A DNA stretch of 64,000 nucleotides from Hypomyces perniciosus (lineage: Eukaryota > Ascomycota > Sordariomycetes > Hypocreales > Hypocreaceae). The translations under genes and the position numbers were made by a program. The notes below the pieces were generated by a model, which worked only from the letters and a program-made list of their open reading frames with translations, made no database searches and had not been told where the DNA came from. Shown piece after piece: positions 43,277-54,709 of the stretch. The stretch lies in the NCBI GenBank assembly GCA_008477525.1, contig SPDT01000001.1, positions 5,084,001-5,148,000 on the forward strand. Direction: 5' to 3'. Position 1 is the first letter of the stretch. Each line of letters opens with the position of its first letter.

Positions 43277-43687
43277 ATGAGAAAGTCACGTCTAAAAAAA
43301 CGCATTCTATTTTGGCTAAGACGAGAGAAGAGTCGGCGCCAAGATCAGGGTCACTACAATTCTCCAGTGACCAACAGAGAGCACTCCCCTCTTCACCAAG
43401 AGAATAAGCAGAAGAAAATTAGGCAAACGGACGGCGTCTTTCAGAATCATGTTGTAAACATGACTCGAGAAGTAGGGTGGATTCGATTAGACCTTGCTCA
43501 CTTCCAATACTTGTCCAACGAAGTGCTTACATCTCTCGTTCCACTGATCCAAACGCACTGTGATGGGCTGTTGTTAGCTGTTCAACAATGTAACATGAGA
43601 ATTGAGCAATTAAATCAAGTATGGGAACCGGAAAACGACTTTCATTTAGCAGCAAAGATAAAGACGGTGATGCAGGATTCAGGATAG
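43277..43687 (+). CDS. Small basic helical protein
   Basis: A 136-codon frame opens with a strongly basic head (MRKSRLKKRILFWLRREKSR) and continues as predicted helices (LDLAHFQYLSNEVLTSLVPL and on). No known domain, signal peptide or intron is visible. It could be real or a remnant. Confidence 0.35.
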   Translation: MRKSRLKKRILFWLRREKSRRQDQGHYNSPVTNREHSPLHQENKQKKIRQTDGVFQNHVVNMTREVGWIRLDLAHFQYLSNEVLTSLVPLIQTHCDGLLLAVQQCNMRIEQLNQVWEPENDFHLAAKIKTVMQDSG

Positions 43688-44113
43688 AAGCCTTATGGTT
43701 ACATACCAATCTACTAGACGTAATTTATTTAATCTGTTGCTGCAAGCATATGTCTATCTTGTTAATCCGGTTTCCCCAAAGTCGGGACCTTACTGCTCTG
43801 TGCCTACAGCCTTGTAAGTATGAATTTTGCTAAGATATATAGTTGTGCGGCATAGTATTACACCCACCTACTCGAGCCGTCGAATGAGATTGATGTTTGG
43901 GCAACTGAACCGGTTTCCCTCTACAACTGCTAAGTATGCAGTATAGAATACCATTCCAGCGAGGACGATTGTGGACTTTATGCTGGAGTGCTCCTAGAAC
44001 TGTCGTCTATCTTGGTGATTACATAATTACGGTGCCTACAGGCCACTTGAAACATATATCGGGTAGGACTGCCCATGAAAGCTGTACCAAGCCAGCTTAA
44101 AACACAAACCGTA

Positions 44114-44590
44114 ATGGCTTCACCAAACTCGCATGCGGCAAGCTGGTTCGCCAGATTTTTTCACGAGTACAGCCTTTCCATTGAACAGTGGCGTGGCCTG
44201 GTGGAAAGAAAGACCTTAGAATGCGACGAACTAAGACAAAGAATACAAGACGTCGAAAGTCAGAGGAATGCAATTGCGGCAAGCCGAGAAACGCAAGACC
44301 GCGTCATTGAAGGACTACGGGGCCTGATCAGTTCGCTTGAGAATGACCTGCAACGCCATAGGAACCCCACTCCTGCGGTGTATAATGTCTTTGCCCCGAC
44401 AGCGCCCCCACCTCGGCCACAGACACCGTGGCCACCAGAGCTGATGCTCAGCTGTACTTCCTCGAACTTCACTTCACCTGCTTCTCATACTTCAGTGGGC
44501 CACATTGAAGATACGGAGTCGCCAAAGAAGAGTGAGAGCGGGCCAGAATCTGAGGGGTCGTTCAAGAGGCAGCGTATGGGAGAGTCGTGA
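44114..44590 (+). CDS. Small coiled-coil protein, diverged relative
   Basis: This frame gives 158 residues from the ATG at 44114 (an upstream in-frame ATG at 44075 is less likely because MASPNSHAASW aligns with the MATLGYS start of the other two). It shares the layout of the proteins at 11857 and 35689: a short head with an aromatic W, a helix ending EYS.S.EQ, a coiled coil with RGLISSLENDL (compare RGDLADYE), a proline-rich region and an acidic/basic tail. The tail here ends KRQRMGES instead of a cysteine cluster. Confidence 0.5.
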   Translation: MASPNSHAASWFARFFHEYSLSIEQWRGLVERKTLECDELRQRIQDVESQRNAIAASRETQDRVIEGLRGLISSLENDLQRHRNPTPAVYNVFAPTAPPPRPQTPWPPELMLSCTSSNFTSPASHTSVGHIEDTESPKKSESGPESEGSFKRQRMGES

Positions 44591-46068
44591 TATTGCTCCA
44601 TGAATGATTGCAAGTAGGTGGCCATTTTCCATTAATAGACCGAAAGCTTACTAAGGATTCAGAATTTACATTTCATATAGCAGTGCTATTACTGAGTGAC
44701 AGCAACTAGGATTGGGCAGGCATTCACCAGACTAAACATTCTTGTGCGAAAGAGTAGTTTTAGGGACCTTTTTCCTGATTGGTAGCAATTCCTGTCTTGA
44801 ATTTACTAGCTGCAATAGACTGGTTATTTTTTTTTTACATTTATATAAAGCACTCCGTAGTTGCATGGTAATTACGTGCCGGCGTTCCAATCCTTATCAG
44901 TCGGTCAACGTGCGGCATGTATGCCAAGTCACGTTGAAGAATTTCCAAGTATTCATCCAGCTTGCCTACCTCTACATAGCCTGACCATGCACTGTGCTGC
45001 ATTGGGACAGAAACATTTTATCGCCTGAGAACATGCCTGAGATGAAGTCATTAGGTACTTCTGTCCTGGCTGTAAACGATTGGCGCGTCTAGGCGAATAT
45101 CGACAGGGTCACCTAAAATTTCCATCTCACGTATTAGCTATCTGCTCCTCCTCCATTCATTATCTTACATCTGGCTAGAGAAATAAGGCGCTCCCTCGCA
45201 CCTATCATACCAAGAGCTACGAAATCTGTTTGTAATGGTTAATTAACCCAGCCGCAGAAGCTAGCGTCTAACAAAAAGGACATTACCTTAGAAACGCGTG
45301 CTTTCAACTCAACATGGCTACAAGTAGGAAGAAAAGAATTACAAGCAGTCCGAGAGATTGACCCTGTTGGGCTGATGAGTTGTCGATGGTCGGAAGGGGG
45401 GTTTCCGGTGATACGTTCATGACAGATATGCTCGGGCCAGTAGCAGATGCAGGATGTCTTTGTCCAGTTGAGCCCACAATCGTGTTCAGCAAGGTCGTGT
45501 TGTATATGGAACGATGTTGAACTAAAGTTCTAATGCTACTTTAGTTCTGAGCAATACTAGAGATTGTGAGAATTTTACACCGAGTTATGACTAGGAAAAT
45601 GTTTGCAATGGTCATTTATTTTTGTCTGATGTGAATCCATTACTTCTATAGGCAATACGAGTTTGTCCAGCTGTGTAAGTTTTGCAAACACTCCATTATA
45701 TATTTTCCTAAAATATTAATCGTTACTGTCCGCAGACAGTTATGTATGGAATCAACAAGCAAGTTGTTCTTTTGTCCACAACTTGCTGCGTCCGTGTAGC
45801 ACAACATCTACTTGACACTCACAATCTCTGTCTTGCTGCCATTCATATCTTCACTGATCCATATCTTATATATATAAAGTACACCCTTCCACGCAAGAGT
45901 CAGGAGGAACTAGAACTGTTGCAAGAAAGAACCTGTTTTAGGTCATTCATCTTGTGTATCACACCATCCAGACAAGGATATAATTACACAAATTCTAGTT
46001 TCGCAGCGGCCTGCTCCAAAATCCACTGTACCCAAAAGGACGTAGAATATCTATATTGAATTATTTCG
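44591..46068. other. Long gap, possible surface-protein 3' exon
   Basis: No complete gene is recognised. The minus frame 45304-45492 ends with SSAQQGQSLGLLVILFFLLV, which looks like a GPI-anchor signal preceded by a Ser/Thr-rich stretch; a matching signal-peptide exon is not visible upstream. The plus frame 45742-46059 has no motif. Confidence 0.35.
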
Positions 46069-46497
46069 ATGATGGAAATCATCAAGCCTGAAAATTCCTA
46101 CCGAGGATACCTAGTTCAAGCGGCTTGGTCACCTCAGGTCACTGTAATTGAAGTGCTGTTTTCGGTCAAGATATCGCCGTGGATCATCCACGGGGTCAGG
46201 GCAGCCAACATGGACAGGCTACTATGGGACTGGCCCAAAGCTGAAAGCTTGTTGTGGGTTTTCGATGATGGACAAGGCCTCAAAATATGGCAGGGTATCC
46301 AACAGGGTCCTCGTATTGTTGAAGACCAACTGCAGTTTGAAATCGAAGCGGTCATTGGTGAATATCAGTCCGCAACGGGCAATGTATTCCTGGGGATTAA
46401 GTGGAAGGGCCACGATTGCCCGACATGGGAGCTGGAAGATGATCTGCTCCGATGCGCTAACGTTCCAAGTGATCACGAAGCAATTTTCCTCTCATGA
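46069..46497 (+). CDS. Small chromodomain protein
   Basis: The frame encodes 142 residues. The C-terminal 45 residues form a chromodomain-like module: QFEIEAVIGEYQSATGN, then FLGIKWKGHDCPTWELEDDL, with the aromatic cage positions F/W/W. Chromodomains bind methyl-lysine on histones; in fungi they also occur at the ends of retrotransposon integrases. The N-terminal part (WDWPKAESLLWVFDDG) is unrecognised. It may be a stand-alone reader, or a fragment with an unseen 5' exon. Confidence 0.5.
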   Translation: MMEIIKPENSYRGYLVQAAWSPQVTVIEVLFSVKISPWIIHGVRAANMDRLLWDWPKAESLLWVFDDGQGLKIWQGIQQGPRIVEDQLQFEIEAVIGEYQSATGNVFLGIKWKGHDCPTWELEDDLLRCANVPSDHEAIFLS

Positions 46498-46597
46498 TGT
46501 TTGAAGAGCAGTAAGCATGCCCGATATAGGGTAATGACGTACTAGAAGAAAATTGATGATTAATTAAGTGAAGTGGATTGACTCTATCTGCATTGAG

Positions 46598-48422
46598 CTA
46601 TGGTTGGTAATCTAATTCCTCCAACTTAAATCCCCGCTGCAAATAACTGCGAACTACCCGACGCAGATTGTCTCTCATCGCTCCCTCAGCAGAAACTATA
46701 AGAATAAGCCATCATGAATAAGCAATTAATGTGACCAGGGCCACTCACCAAGGACCAGCGTTCTATTGCTATTCCAACCTACGAACGCATTACAGTCTTT
46801 CTCTTTCACCATTGTTGGGGATGCGGACTCCTCTTCCCGGATCACCGACAATTTCTTCGGTGCTGACTGCGTGACGTTGCCAGTCGCTTCGCTCTTGACG
46901 ATGGAGTCGACGTTGGGTTTACCGGGATATATGGTAAAGCGGTGATTTTGACTGCTCTCTTTCTCCATGTCGGCCCCGTTATAGATAGATATGTATAGCA
47001 TCTATTCTTATGAGTTAACATGAACCAGTCTTGTCAGGAACAAACTCACATAGCTTTCACTCATGTGATCCTCATGAAGTAAGCTATCGATGGCTGGCTT
47101 GACCGCTTGGCGTAGATCTAGGAGCATTAGAACTGGCAAATGGGAGGTTGGCGTACATCCTACCAAGATCGTATACTTGCCATACCAAGTGAATTCTTTT
47201 GGTATGACTGTTGCGACCTTTGTGCCCGTAAACCAACTTCCTCAGATACGGGAGCATAGACGCTATGCCAAACCCTGTTGCAAAGAGGAGAACACACTCG
47301 AACTCACAAACAGGTGCGCAATATCCATGAGGGCCACTAAAGAAAGCCCTCGGTGCTGCGTGTTGGGATGACTTAGCCTCTGCATGGCGAAGTAGCTTAC
47401 GTGTAAAGCCCCTTCGTGGCTTTATGAAGAGTTTAATTTCACTTTGCGGAACGGGTGACCACGAGGTTATAACAAACGGGTGGCTTGATAGGAGAGACAC
47501 AGATGGGACCCATAGGTTAAGGTACTGGCCCGCATCGACTGCCAAGGATCGGGACACATAGATCGTGGCTTCAATAATGCCATGGCTATGAGTGATCTTG
47601 ATGCGCGAGCAAGGACCTCCTAATTTCCGATTCCGATAGAAAATGAATGCAGCGTATAAAACCGCCAACGCGCAAAAGGCTACTGCAAAGATATAAAGAG
47701 CGATCCAGCGATAGCCGTGAATTGACTTGAGATGATTTACAGTGCAAAAGACAACGGCTACGGCTAGCGCCTGATGAAGGCGGAGAAAAAGCTCGTAACA
47801 GCGCCTTCGTAGGATTGGGATGAATAAGAGGATGAGAAGTACCATTATTCCAGCCCCCTGTACTCCGTAGGTGTCCATTAAATGCGCAATCCATCAAAAG
47901 GGTTCAAATCAGCCAAGTTGTACGTACCGCTATAGCATAAAAGTCCGTGGAAGGCTTCTCTGCAGCGTTGAAGGCGTGCTGCGTCATAGCAAGCACGCCG
48001 TGAAAGATGACATGGCTCACTGCCATAACTCCACAAGACCGATGTATTTGTCGAATTGCCGTTAGCGGCAGACCAAAGAGGTCAGCAAGGAAGCTCAAGT
48101 GAGTCGCGAGATATAGCGGACCCATGTTGACAAGCGACATGGTCCCGGCTCGCGAGGCAGCTTGCGATACCGAGTCAACCCCGTAGAAAAGACAGACGAC
48201 GTTGCCTCCGAGATAGATCAGATGAACTAGAACAAAGGCTATTGTCCAGGGCCCGATTAGAGCATGGCGATTAATCAGAAATCGATAACCTAACGACTTG
48301 GAAGGGAGAATTATTAAGGCCCTTGAGAAAGTCACGATATGTGGGATAATGTTTCTGATAAGGAAAAGCTCAAGCAAGATGCCGCACAGACAAATCGCAT
48401 ATATTTCCGTTGGATTTATCAT
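46598..48422 (-). CDS. Ferric reductase (FRE-type flavocytochrome)
   Basis: The five exons are 48422-47928, 47857-47164, 47117-47050, 47001-46749 and 46695-46598; all introns (46-70 nt) have GT...AG ends and matching phases, giving 535 residues. The N-terminal half has about six membrane helices with the heme-ligand pattern (NRHALIGPWTIAFVLVHL; HRSCGVMAVSHVIFHG; LRLHQALA). The FAD-binding motif is HPFVITSW, and an NADPH-binding stretch follows (LLFATGFGIASMLPYL). The C terminus (RFTIYPGKPN; VVRSYLQRGFKLEELDYQP) is typical of the family. These enzymes reduce extracellular Fe3+ or Cu2+ before uptake. The usual signal peptide and long outer loop are not evident. The gene looks intact. FRE genes are a recurrent Starship cargo. 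Confidence 0.85.
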
Positions 48423-48858
48423 TATGCACCTACCTCACTTTCTCACCATACAGGAAACCTGAGCTGTAGCAGAGAACAAGGCCAAGCTGTTTTCTCAAAT
48501 ACTTGAATCTTCATTCGGCCGGACTAAGGACGATAGTAGACAGAGGGAGGCGGAAGGGGCAGAAAAAGGTAAGGCAAGAAGTGGATCAACTACCCCACAG
48601 ATTATTAGTATGTATAAGATTCCCGGCGCTGGCCTTTGATCAAAAGAATGAAGTGAAAAGCAGCAAAAGCCATCTTCTTATTGGCCAAAAATTAAACGAG
48701 CCTATAATAACAGTGCTTTTTTTTTGTGTTTTTTTTTTTTAATTTGGTTGATTTGATCAAACAGTAGCGCTGAACATTCCCAAATTGCGGGTGTAGAGGA
48801 CCGGGATGGTATTCCCTGTTTTGACTAATTGCTTTATCTTGTCAAAATACACTCTTTG
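48423..48858. other. Gap with a T-rich tract before the DUF3723 gene
   Basis: A TTTTTTTTTGTG(T)13-like tract near 48718-48740 is the only clear feature. The missing 5' part of the DUF3723 gene would be expected here, but I cannot find it in any frame. Confidence 0.4.
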
Positions 48859-50711
48859 ATGCGTCCAGCAGACACAGGATGTTCTTCGGATGCCTCTATC
48901 TACTGGGCTATTCGCCAAGAAGATAGAAAAGGCAAATTGCTCGGCGATCTGGCATTGGAATCTCACCAACACAACCTTTCCTCCGACCATGCGCGAAGAT
49001 GCATACGATCACTGTTAAGAAACGAGACGCTGAAGGTGGCATTTGACCCCGTGTTAAGCGTACCTGGTCTGCGGGACGGCATGAGGATCAGCACTCTCCA
49101 CAAGCTCTGTAGCGCAAAATGCGATGAGGTAAATGGCCCACCCGCCCCTTTTAGCCCGTGTTCGGCGGTGTAACCAGACACTAGGAGGCAGCAGCATATC
49201 TTGCTCACATCATCGATATATGGTTCAAGATAGCTTTACAAAGCAAAGATGCTATGGCTAAGATAACTGCCGAGGACATCGAGGCTCTAGAGCTTCGCTG
49301 CCCGAAGTTCTGCCCTCGGGATGCGGCGGAGATCCAAAAGATAATCAATCAAGGTCGCATATTCAGAGCATTCAGCCAAGAGGAGCGTGTCGCAATGAAA
49401 GCCGAAATCCTTTCCGTAGATTGCGTGATCCCTTCTTTGTACACCTTCTTCCACGACGTACACCTCCTCGAGACTTGCGCCGCGAGCATGAAGCATATTA
49501 TCACACCTGGCAACAAGACCATTCGCACGGCACTCAGAGACAGTTTCATGCCGATGGGGCAACGAGCAGAGCCAGAAGTGGAACAGGATGTGGCCCTCAA
49601 TTTCGAAAATGCCATGGAGTCGTTGTGGATTTTCGTCTTGCAAAATTTTCAACGAATGCCACGACCATCTGAGAGAACATACAGGAGACTTCTCGCTACG
49701 TATTTGGTAGAGAAACCACACGAAGAAACACTCTTGCAATTCGCCAAGTTCGCCCAGAAGTTAGGCTTCCAGACTCCTGAAATCGAATATCTAACGCAGG
49801 CGACAGTCGCTCACAACAACGAACATCGTACTGACCCCCCGTCTCCGACCAGCAGTCAGCAGCTGCCGACAGGACTGCTTCAAAGCACTGCTCTAGTGGA
49901 CTTCTTAGCTGCGAGGAGCTCTACCGGATCTGCCGAGAAGTCTGCCGAGGAGTATGTCAAGGCCTTGAGGCGACGATGTGGCCGCCCAAAACATGAGTCA
50001 TATCAACGGGACCGGACATTCCTCACCAAAGAGATTCTACACTTTGATTTCAGTCTATTCAATATCCAGGGTCCAGATATTGCGCCATTTTTTGTCCTGA
50101 GGTCCCAGTACCTTGCCTTCTTCGCGAGCTCTGGAGTGCTATCCGATTACTTATCGGCATATGAATCATCAGATACTGATGCTGAGGTTGCTGAGGTTGC
50201 TGCGGCTGTTGAGGCTACTGAGACTGCTGAGACCGCTGAGACCGCTGAGGCCGCAAGACCGCTGAACCTTGGAGAAAGCATAATGAGATCAAGGAACTAC
50301 TCTGAAGAAGCTGTTTCTGTATTATCTCTTACTACGGAAGATGATGAGGTCGTAGTCCACGAATTGGCAGTAGAGAATCTAGTGGATACTACGCCCATAT
50401 CGGAAGACCAAGCACAAACAGTAGTGCCCCATTCTATTTACATCATGTTCAAGGCGTTTCGAGAAGGCCGTTTTGAGGAATTCAAGCAAGCCGATGCGAG
50501 CAATCCAACCACTGTGGCGGAGACGGCACGGGGATTAATGAGAGACCATAAGATGAAATTGTTCTCTACTGACCTGCGGCCTCTTATGCCAGAGGAGTGT
50601 TTGGACTCGGCAACGGTGTCTGGTGTAAATGCAATTGTTCTCCTACCCGAAAACGAAGTTGAGATCTCGGATAAGTTGCGGAAAGCAATTTCTCAACTGT
50701 GTCAGAGATAG
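48859..50711 (+). CDS. DUF3723 family protein, probably N-terminally truncated
   Basis: Exon 1 is 48859-49128 and exon 2 is 49185-50711, over a 56-nt intron (GTAAAT donor, ACACTAG acceptor, phase 0), giving 598 residues. DUF3723 landmarks are PGLRDGMRISTLHKL, CDE at the splice, LELRCPKFCPRDAAEI and LSVDCVIPSLYTFFHD. A low-complexity EVAEVAAAVEATETAET stretch sits in the middle. Known members are longer and begin with an N-terminal region (HGHHR-type) that is absent here, so the 5' end may be lost. DUF3723 is a fungal-specific family of unknown biochemistry, recurrent in Starships and in subtelomeric or accessory DNA. Confidence 0.75.
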
Positions 50712-51928
50712 CGATTTTACCAAAGGCCCTGCCGTGCTTGGGTGGTCTGAACAATAAAATAATGGTTGTTTATAGTCGCAGGTCAAATTTCGAAGACAAC
50801 TGCGTGTACCCACTGGCTTGGACTTGTATGCCTCCACTTTTTTGTCCTGGTCTAAGTGCTTGTCTTATGCCTCCCGCTAGTCGATCCTCTTAGATAGAAG
50901 CGTTCACTGCGGACGTCTCGCCACTCTACCAGATCTAAGCATCTAGCAATCTCGTCCGGTCTCTTTAGCAGTGTCCTCCACGCGAGCTACACAATGGCTA
51001 GCCCTCTCCAGGCAACGCAATGTAGGTCCAAGCCGTTTTAAAAACAGTATGGCAAGAAACAAAGACATGTGGCCCACACTGTAGACGCTCGGCTATTCAC
51101 CCCTAGTCCCTAGAATCGACCGGACATCCAGCAGCTGGGAAACTGAGACGATACAGTGGCTTATGAATGAGGCAGCCCCAAATGGTCTGACTTGTGCTGA
51201 GATTGGAAATCAGGGAATTTCATCGACGACTACTCGCTGTCCCATGCCTATCATCGTGAATCGTGCCATTACAAGCAATTGTGCGGTAAACTATCGCCTT
51301 TGGTCCTCAATCCCAGCTTTTTAACCCAGAGAATCTAACAAAGGGTCTAACATCGGATTACGGTTCACAGGGCGGCCCTAATGATACAACACAAGGTGGT
51401 TACAACAGTACGATGGGTCCAATACTTACACTGCGGGTTATAAAACTGCCTAATAATATGTACTTCGCTATCCATAACTTTTACGGAGCACTTTATGCCA
51501 TCCCCTTTATCATTGAATCATATGGGTGTGCTCTCTTCAACCCGTTTATTTTGAGTTTACCTTGTAGTCTAATTCTGCCACTTACCATCTATCCGTTTCC
51601 AATGACCGACAGCGTCTAAAAGTAGGTAATAAAAATTTCACCTCACCTTTGGCTTGGCGCGCCGCTGATAACTAAATTGGCCAGTTAAGACGAAGTATCC
51701 ATCCTGTCCACATTGTCAAAATTGGATCTGGCGCTTAGGGCCCAACTTTGCCGTTATTAAAGGCAGAAAAGGCAACTTTTAGACTAAGAGAATAAATTGC
51801 GGGTATGATGGTCATAAGAGCTAAATTTAAAAGAAAAGAATGAAATGAATGAAAAGGAATTTATATGTATATACATACATCTGTACATATTAACTCAAAC
51901 ATTTTTGCTAGTTCTGAGCATAATACTT
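50712..51928. other. Gap with dispersed-repeat traces
   Basis: No gene is supported. The stretch about 51740-51850 resembles 14440-14530 (AAAGGCAGAAAAGGCAAC..., then a GGGTATGATGGTC-like part), suggesting another old dispersed repeat. Confidence 0.4.
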
Positions 51929-52066
51929 CAATGGAACGGAGACTAACTGATAGGTGCTCCTGTTCTCAGTAGTTAAAGTGCCTAATATTTAAGCTCTAGC
52001 TAGGGCCCAAATTCCACTCTAGCTACTGAGAACAAGAGCAACTGTCAGTTAGTCTCCGTTTCATTG
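51929..52066. mobile_element. Foldback/MITE-like inverted repeat just upstream of the zinc-cluster gene
   Basis: Two 52-bp arms (51929-51980 and 52015-52066) are inverted repeats with about seven mismatches; the outer ends read CAATGGAACGGAGACTAACT. The loop is 34 nt. The right arm ends 7 nt before the zinc-cluster start codon. The decayed copy at 20306 lacks this structure, so it was probably inserted after the duplication. Confidence 0.75.
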
Positions 52067-52073
52067 AGCCATC

Positions 52074-53060
52074 ATGCCTACCACAACTCGTCGTGGTGCT
52101 CGCCGCAGGTTAGTTGCTTCTTTCCTTCAACACAAAATGTCTATGTAATATTTGCTGACCAAATTATCGCAGCCATGTCAAGTCACGCACCGGCTGTGGT
52201 ACCTGGTATATCAAGTCCAAATCACTCCGCACCTTCTCCAGCTTAATCTGTGTCACAGTAAGCGTCGACACTTGCGATGCGATGAGGCCTTTCCTCAGTG
52301 GTCAGTACCTAGTTTTTTAGGCGCAGGCGGAAGTGGACTGATAACCTATTTTGCCAACCTTTAGCGGTAAATGCACTACGCATAACGTCCGCTGTCCATA
52401 TAATGACAGTAAGCTCTCGGATACACATCGAACAAATGCAGATGAACCCGACCTCCTGTGGACGCCCAAGATCAGAGCAGCCATTAATAGATGGCAGAGA
52501 ACTGCGGTCTTCCCCTTCCCGTTTCTGGAGGCTCATGTGCCTCCTATGTCACGTTTATATTCAGTCGAGGAGTTACGGCTCATCTATCACATTGCAACCT
52601 TATATCACAGGCTTGTCCACACAGGTCAATTTGCCTTATGGGTCAGCAACATTCCCACGTAAGTTTTATTTATACCGGGTTCCTTATTTAACGTTACATA
52701 CTACTAACTCCATGTACTAGCCTTCTTACTATCGGTGCTACAACGCCATACGTCATGCATGCGCTGCTTGCTCTCTCCGCTACGCATATCGGCCTCTACA
52801 ACAACTGTCCCCGCGTCGGTGGAATGGCCCTCAAGCACAGCAGCGCCGCCATAAGTGGCTTATGTGATGCCATCAGCTCCTTCTCTCGCGACACTTCCGA
52901 TGCTATCCTGGCGGCAGCTCTTGTACTCTCCTGGCAGGCGACAGATAGGTGAGCTCTAGATACCGGCGACTGCCAACAATCGCTAGCTTATAACGTCCAT
53001 AGTTCAATCAGGGAGTCGCATGTACGAGGTGCTTGTACGGTAGGAAACACCCTGAAATAA
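52074..53060 (+). CDS. Zn2Cys6 transcription factor, C-terminally short
   Basis: The six exons are 52074-52108, 52173-52205, 52259-52300, 52365-52658, 52721-52948 and 53003-53060; every phase matches, giving 229 residues. The zinc cluster spans three splice junctions and is perfect: C-x2-C-x6-C-x6-C-x2-C-x6-C (CGTCKRRHLRC, DEAFPQ, CGKCTTHNVRC). The middle region (LYSVEELRLIYHIATLYHRL; LLALSATHIGLYNNC) belongs to the fungal regulator family seen in many Eurotiales. Relatives run about 350-400 residues; here the last exon diverges and stops after GNTLK, so the ligand/activation part is missing. It may act as a DNA-binding decoy, or it may be a recent pseudogene. Confidence 0.7.
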
Positions 53061-53488
53061 AGCTACCCGGTGTGGCGGAATGTAGCTAAAGCAGGCAGGC
53101 TCAGATCATTGAGATTATGTACAGATGGCGGAACCAATCACGCTTCTGTGCTTTCCTTCCGCACGACAACACAAAACCAGATATATCCTTCCCTCTCCTT
53201 AATCACCCTTACTTGGAGCCGCTGAGAGTAGAAGAATCATTGCTGGAATGGGATTGTGTAAATGAGGCTTGCGATTGTTGGATCTAAGATACGATGATAT
53301 GAGCCACGAAACCTGTTAAACTGACGCAATCATCCATTTCATATTAAATACGTACGTACCAAAATGACAAGGACCGAAACGAAAGGGGCGATTGGCACCT
53401 ATGTGAAAAAGCGCAGGCCTACGCAGTGATATTCATTTCCCTTCCATAACTGCCTGTCATCGGCATTAACGGCTCCTGAGACAGCTGA

Positions 53489-54073
53489 CTATCTCTCCAC
53501 CACCAATACCCGACACAAAAAATCCCTGAGTCGGCCGATTTCATCTTGGTATAAATCCCTCAGCTGTGCAAGATGCTCAAGTTACTGCAGTACCTGTTGC
53601 AGCTTTTCTTTATTTTCGGTAATCTCGACCAGTACCGCTCGCCTATTGCGATAGCGTGTCGACACCCTAGCACCACGCCGTCGTTTCTGGTCCATTTCCC
53701 TCGATGCCTTTGAACGGTCTATCGGAACCTGAATTGGTGCCTCATTTCCTGGCAGAAGCATATAGAGATATTTCATTCCTTTCAATGCCTGTAGTTGACT
53801 GTAAAGGTCACCCAGCTGGGAGTCCGGTCTCGTTAGAGTAACTGTTTGATCGCGATTTTCGGATACCGTTCCCAGAGGTTGGTGAATCCCAAGAGGTCCA
53901 GTTCGTCCTGCCTGATAGTGGTCGTAGTAAGGGCAGAAATTTTGAATAGGCTGAACATGGGAGGATCGGCTGGACAGTGCAGGTTCGCCGACACTTGCAA
54001 TTAGTTGCCCATATGCTGTGTGGTCTGGTGCTGTCCACTGTGGCGCGGGATTGAGCAGAGAATTGATCTTCAT
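53489..54073 (-). pseudogene. bZIP-like protein with premature stop
   Basis: The frame from 54073 encodes a 60-residue lead, the IQVPIDRSKASRE segment and the basic region (RVSTRYRNRRAVLVEI). It then meets TAA at 53584-53582 where the sister copy reads CAA (Gln). The frame continues after that stop (LEHLAQLRDLYQDEIGRLRD) to the same C-terminal end as copy 1. CAA-to-TAA is C-to-T, RIP-type. The leucine-zipper part is therefore lost unless the stop is bypassed. Confidence 0.65.
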
Positions 54074-54709
54074 GTTGAGAGTGCCTTTTCTATACTAGCA
54101 CTTATGAAGTGTGCTTTAACCGCAGGGAGACGGAGCAGAATCTGGCTCTTGAGCAAGAGTTGGACTTGGCCGGGTTGTGAATAGGGAAAATAGAAAGTGG
54201 CAGGAAGAAACGGAATGAAGGGCAAAGGCCAACGTGCGTCAAAAAGCTCTAAAGTGCAAGCATATGCTGGAAACAGTTGCTCATCCTGGTCTCATTTCTC
54301 CGTCGTCAGCTAGCTTCCAGACATGGGAGAGCAATAGAGCCCTTTATATAGATACAGACCGGAAGATGATTAGACAAGTTCTCGCCGAGCCGGCAATGGC
54401 CCCGCTAGGGAGCACCTTTACTCCATCGGTAACCAAGGTGTTTAGTGGTAGCTTGACTGTTAAGATTACCACCCTGATGATCGGGTTGAATTACTAATAG
54501 CTCATCGTCCGAGTTTAGGAGGGCAACGCCACACCCAACGCGCGGAGCTACCTGAACAGTAATCTGCAACGTAACGAGAATATCTAGGTCATTAGTGGCA
54601 TTCGGTCGTGACAGCCTGATTGGGATGGCCATGCCTATATGACTTGTCTATTCTCTGTAATTAAAACAAAACGACATCTCCGCCGCGGACAATAAATTAG
54701 ACTGGCATT

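Larger units (their letters stand above)
52066..54080. repeat. Segmental duplication of the zinc-cluster/bZIP pair, right copy
   Basis: This is the counterpart of about 20300-21780, in the same order and orientation. It keeps a middle part of the regulator 3' end that the left copy has lost. Confidence 0.75.

Noticed and set aside
46148..46504. 118-codon plus-strand frame
   Set aside because: It is a shadow of the chromodomain gene in another frame.
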